Part shown: positions 63,428 through 64,000 of the stretch, one piece after another
Position numbering within the stretch: the stretch's first letter is position 1
Layout of the letters: each line of letters begins with the position of its first letter
Assembly: GCF_001905445.1 (NCBI RefSeq)
Contig: NZ_LIVQ01000002.1
Span: 372,001-436,000, forward strand
Length of the DNA stretch: 64,000 bases
Source of the DNA: Streptomyces sp. CB00455
GTDB taxonomy: Bacteria > Actinomycetota > Actinomycetes > Streptomycetales > Streptomycetaceae
Direction: 5' to 3'
Made by a program: the position numbers and the translations under genes
The notes under the pieces: model-generated
Database searches by the model: none
Told to the model about the DNA's origin: nothing
What the model saw: only the letters and a program-made list of their open reading frames with translations

Positions 63428-64000
63428 GAGGCGACCGCCGGGCGGTGCGCTGCGTCGGCGGGGGCGGCCCGGGCCGGGGCCGGCGGGCCGGTGGCGGCCG
63501 CCCGCTGGAGGGCGGCGGCGATGTGGCGGATCAGGACCTGGATGTCCGCGCAGTACACGGACGGGTGCCGGAAGCCGGCGCCGTCACGGTAGCGGTGCGG
63601 GTAGTGCCCGCCGCCGCACACCTCCACCAGCTCGCAGGTGCGGCAGCCGGCGGCGAGCGCGTCCCGCCCGAGCTGGCGGGCGGCGAGACCGGGGTGGTCG
63701 AGGAGCTCGTCGAAGCTGTGGGTGGCGAGGGCCATCCCGGTGGCGGCGGCGCCCTCGTAGGCGGACTTGAGCGAGTCGGCCTGTTCGATGGTGCCGTCCG
63801 TCTCGATGACGGCGGTGGCGGCGGGCGCCAGCCCGAGGGTCTCGGTGGCGGCGGGCAGGCCGAGCAGGAGGGCGATGACCTCTTCGAAGGTCCGGATCCT
63901 GGTGCGCCGCTCCCCCGCGTGCCACCAGCGGTCGAAGACGGCCAGGAGCCAGTCGGCGTACGGGGTCCGGCCGGGGTGGTGGCCGGGCGGCGGGGAACTC
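63424..64000 (-). CDS. fxsB: FxsB-type radical SAM/SPASM peptide maturase (5' end outside window)
   Basis: C-terminal 192 residues of a radical SAM maturase; the CxxxCxxC core would lie further upstream (beyond 64000). Visible are PYADWLLAVFDRWWHAGE, a SPASM-type Cys cluster CRTCELVEVCGGGHYPHRYR with the later YCADIQV, and TDGTIEQADSLKSAYEGA. This end is characteristic of FxsB maturases that form cyclophane-type crosslinks in FxSxx-COOH peptides. The precursor gene fxsA and the start of this gene are off the window. It is followed by the HExxH gene with an ATGA overlap. Confidence 0.82.
   Translation of the reverse strand, partial: SSPPPGHHPGRTPYADWLLAVFDRWWHAGERRTRIRTFEEVIALLLGLPAATETLGLAPAATAVIETDGTIEQADSLKSAYEGAAATGMALATHSFDELLDHPGLAARQLGRDALAAGCRTCELVEVCGGGHYPHRYRDGAGFRHPSVYCADIQVLIRHIAAALQRAAATGPPAPARAAPADAAHRPAVAS

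Overview
The window is chromosomal DNA from a high-GC actinobacterium, almost certainly a Streptomyces or a close relative. The grounds are strong G/C bias at third codon positions, frequent GTG starts, many 4-base ATGA/GTGA gene overlaps, a conservon (cvnABCD), a fused Kgd/SucA-type oxoglutarate enzyme and a Ku/LigD repair locus. From memory, the gene order follows the S. coelicolor chromosome from the atp/thr region to the sucA region. No transposase, integrase, prophage or CRISPR array was seen.

Left part (1-17.5 kb), all on the minus strand. In transcription order: a single-domain response regulator, an ArgS-like protein without catalytic domain (NrtL), lysA, hom, thrC, thrB (aspartate-family amino acids), rho, an LCP-family cell-wall ligase, rpmE, prfA, prmC, tsaC/ywlC, a phosphatase-fold protein whose nucleophilic Cys is Ser, a divergent glyA-like gene, and a WecA/TagO-like glycan initiator cut by the window edge. 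Several genes are separated by near-perfect GC-rich hairpins.

Middle part (17.5-45.5 kb). It starts with tRNA-Arg(CCG), followed by a helicase-associated protein and small ChaB-like and DUF6479 proteins. A divergent non-homologous end-joining locus comes next (separate LigD ligase and polymerase genes against ku), then a NERD-like protein, exported proteins and a lipoprotein/histidine-kinase pair. A TetR regulator and two diiron proteins on divergent strands are followed by an FtsW/PBP pair, DUF6325 and SHOCT genes and an NlpC/P60 peptidase. A conservon operon ending in a StyA-like flavin monooxygenase and a PP2C-like protein close the section. Intergenic DNA here is rich in tandem repeats.

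Right part (45.5-64 kb). MarR; lon, with both a HAIR (HspR) site and a ClgR box upstream; a DUF4097 lipoprotein; a sulfurtransferase; a membrane glycosyltransferase; a lipoprotein; an OmpR-type two-component pair; and kgd/sucA with a strong terminator. The last 5 kb, on the minus strand, is the most unusual part. It is the 3' portion of an FxSxx-COOH ribosomal-peptide system: a radical SAM/SPASM maturase (its 5' end lies outside the window), an HExxH-type peptide hydroxylase, and a 1004-residue protein joining a TIR-like domain, an NB-ARC-type NTPase and TPR repeats. It looks like a modified-peptide pathway tied to a STAND-type signalling or defence protein. The precursor peptide gene is not in the window.
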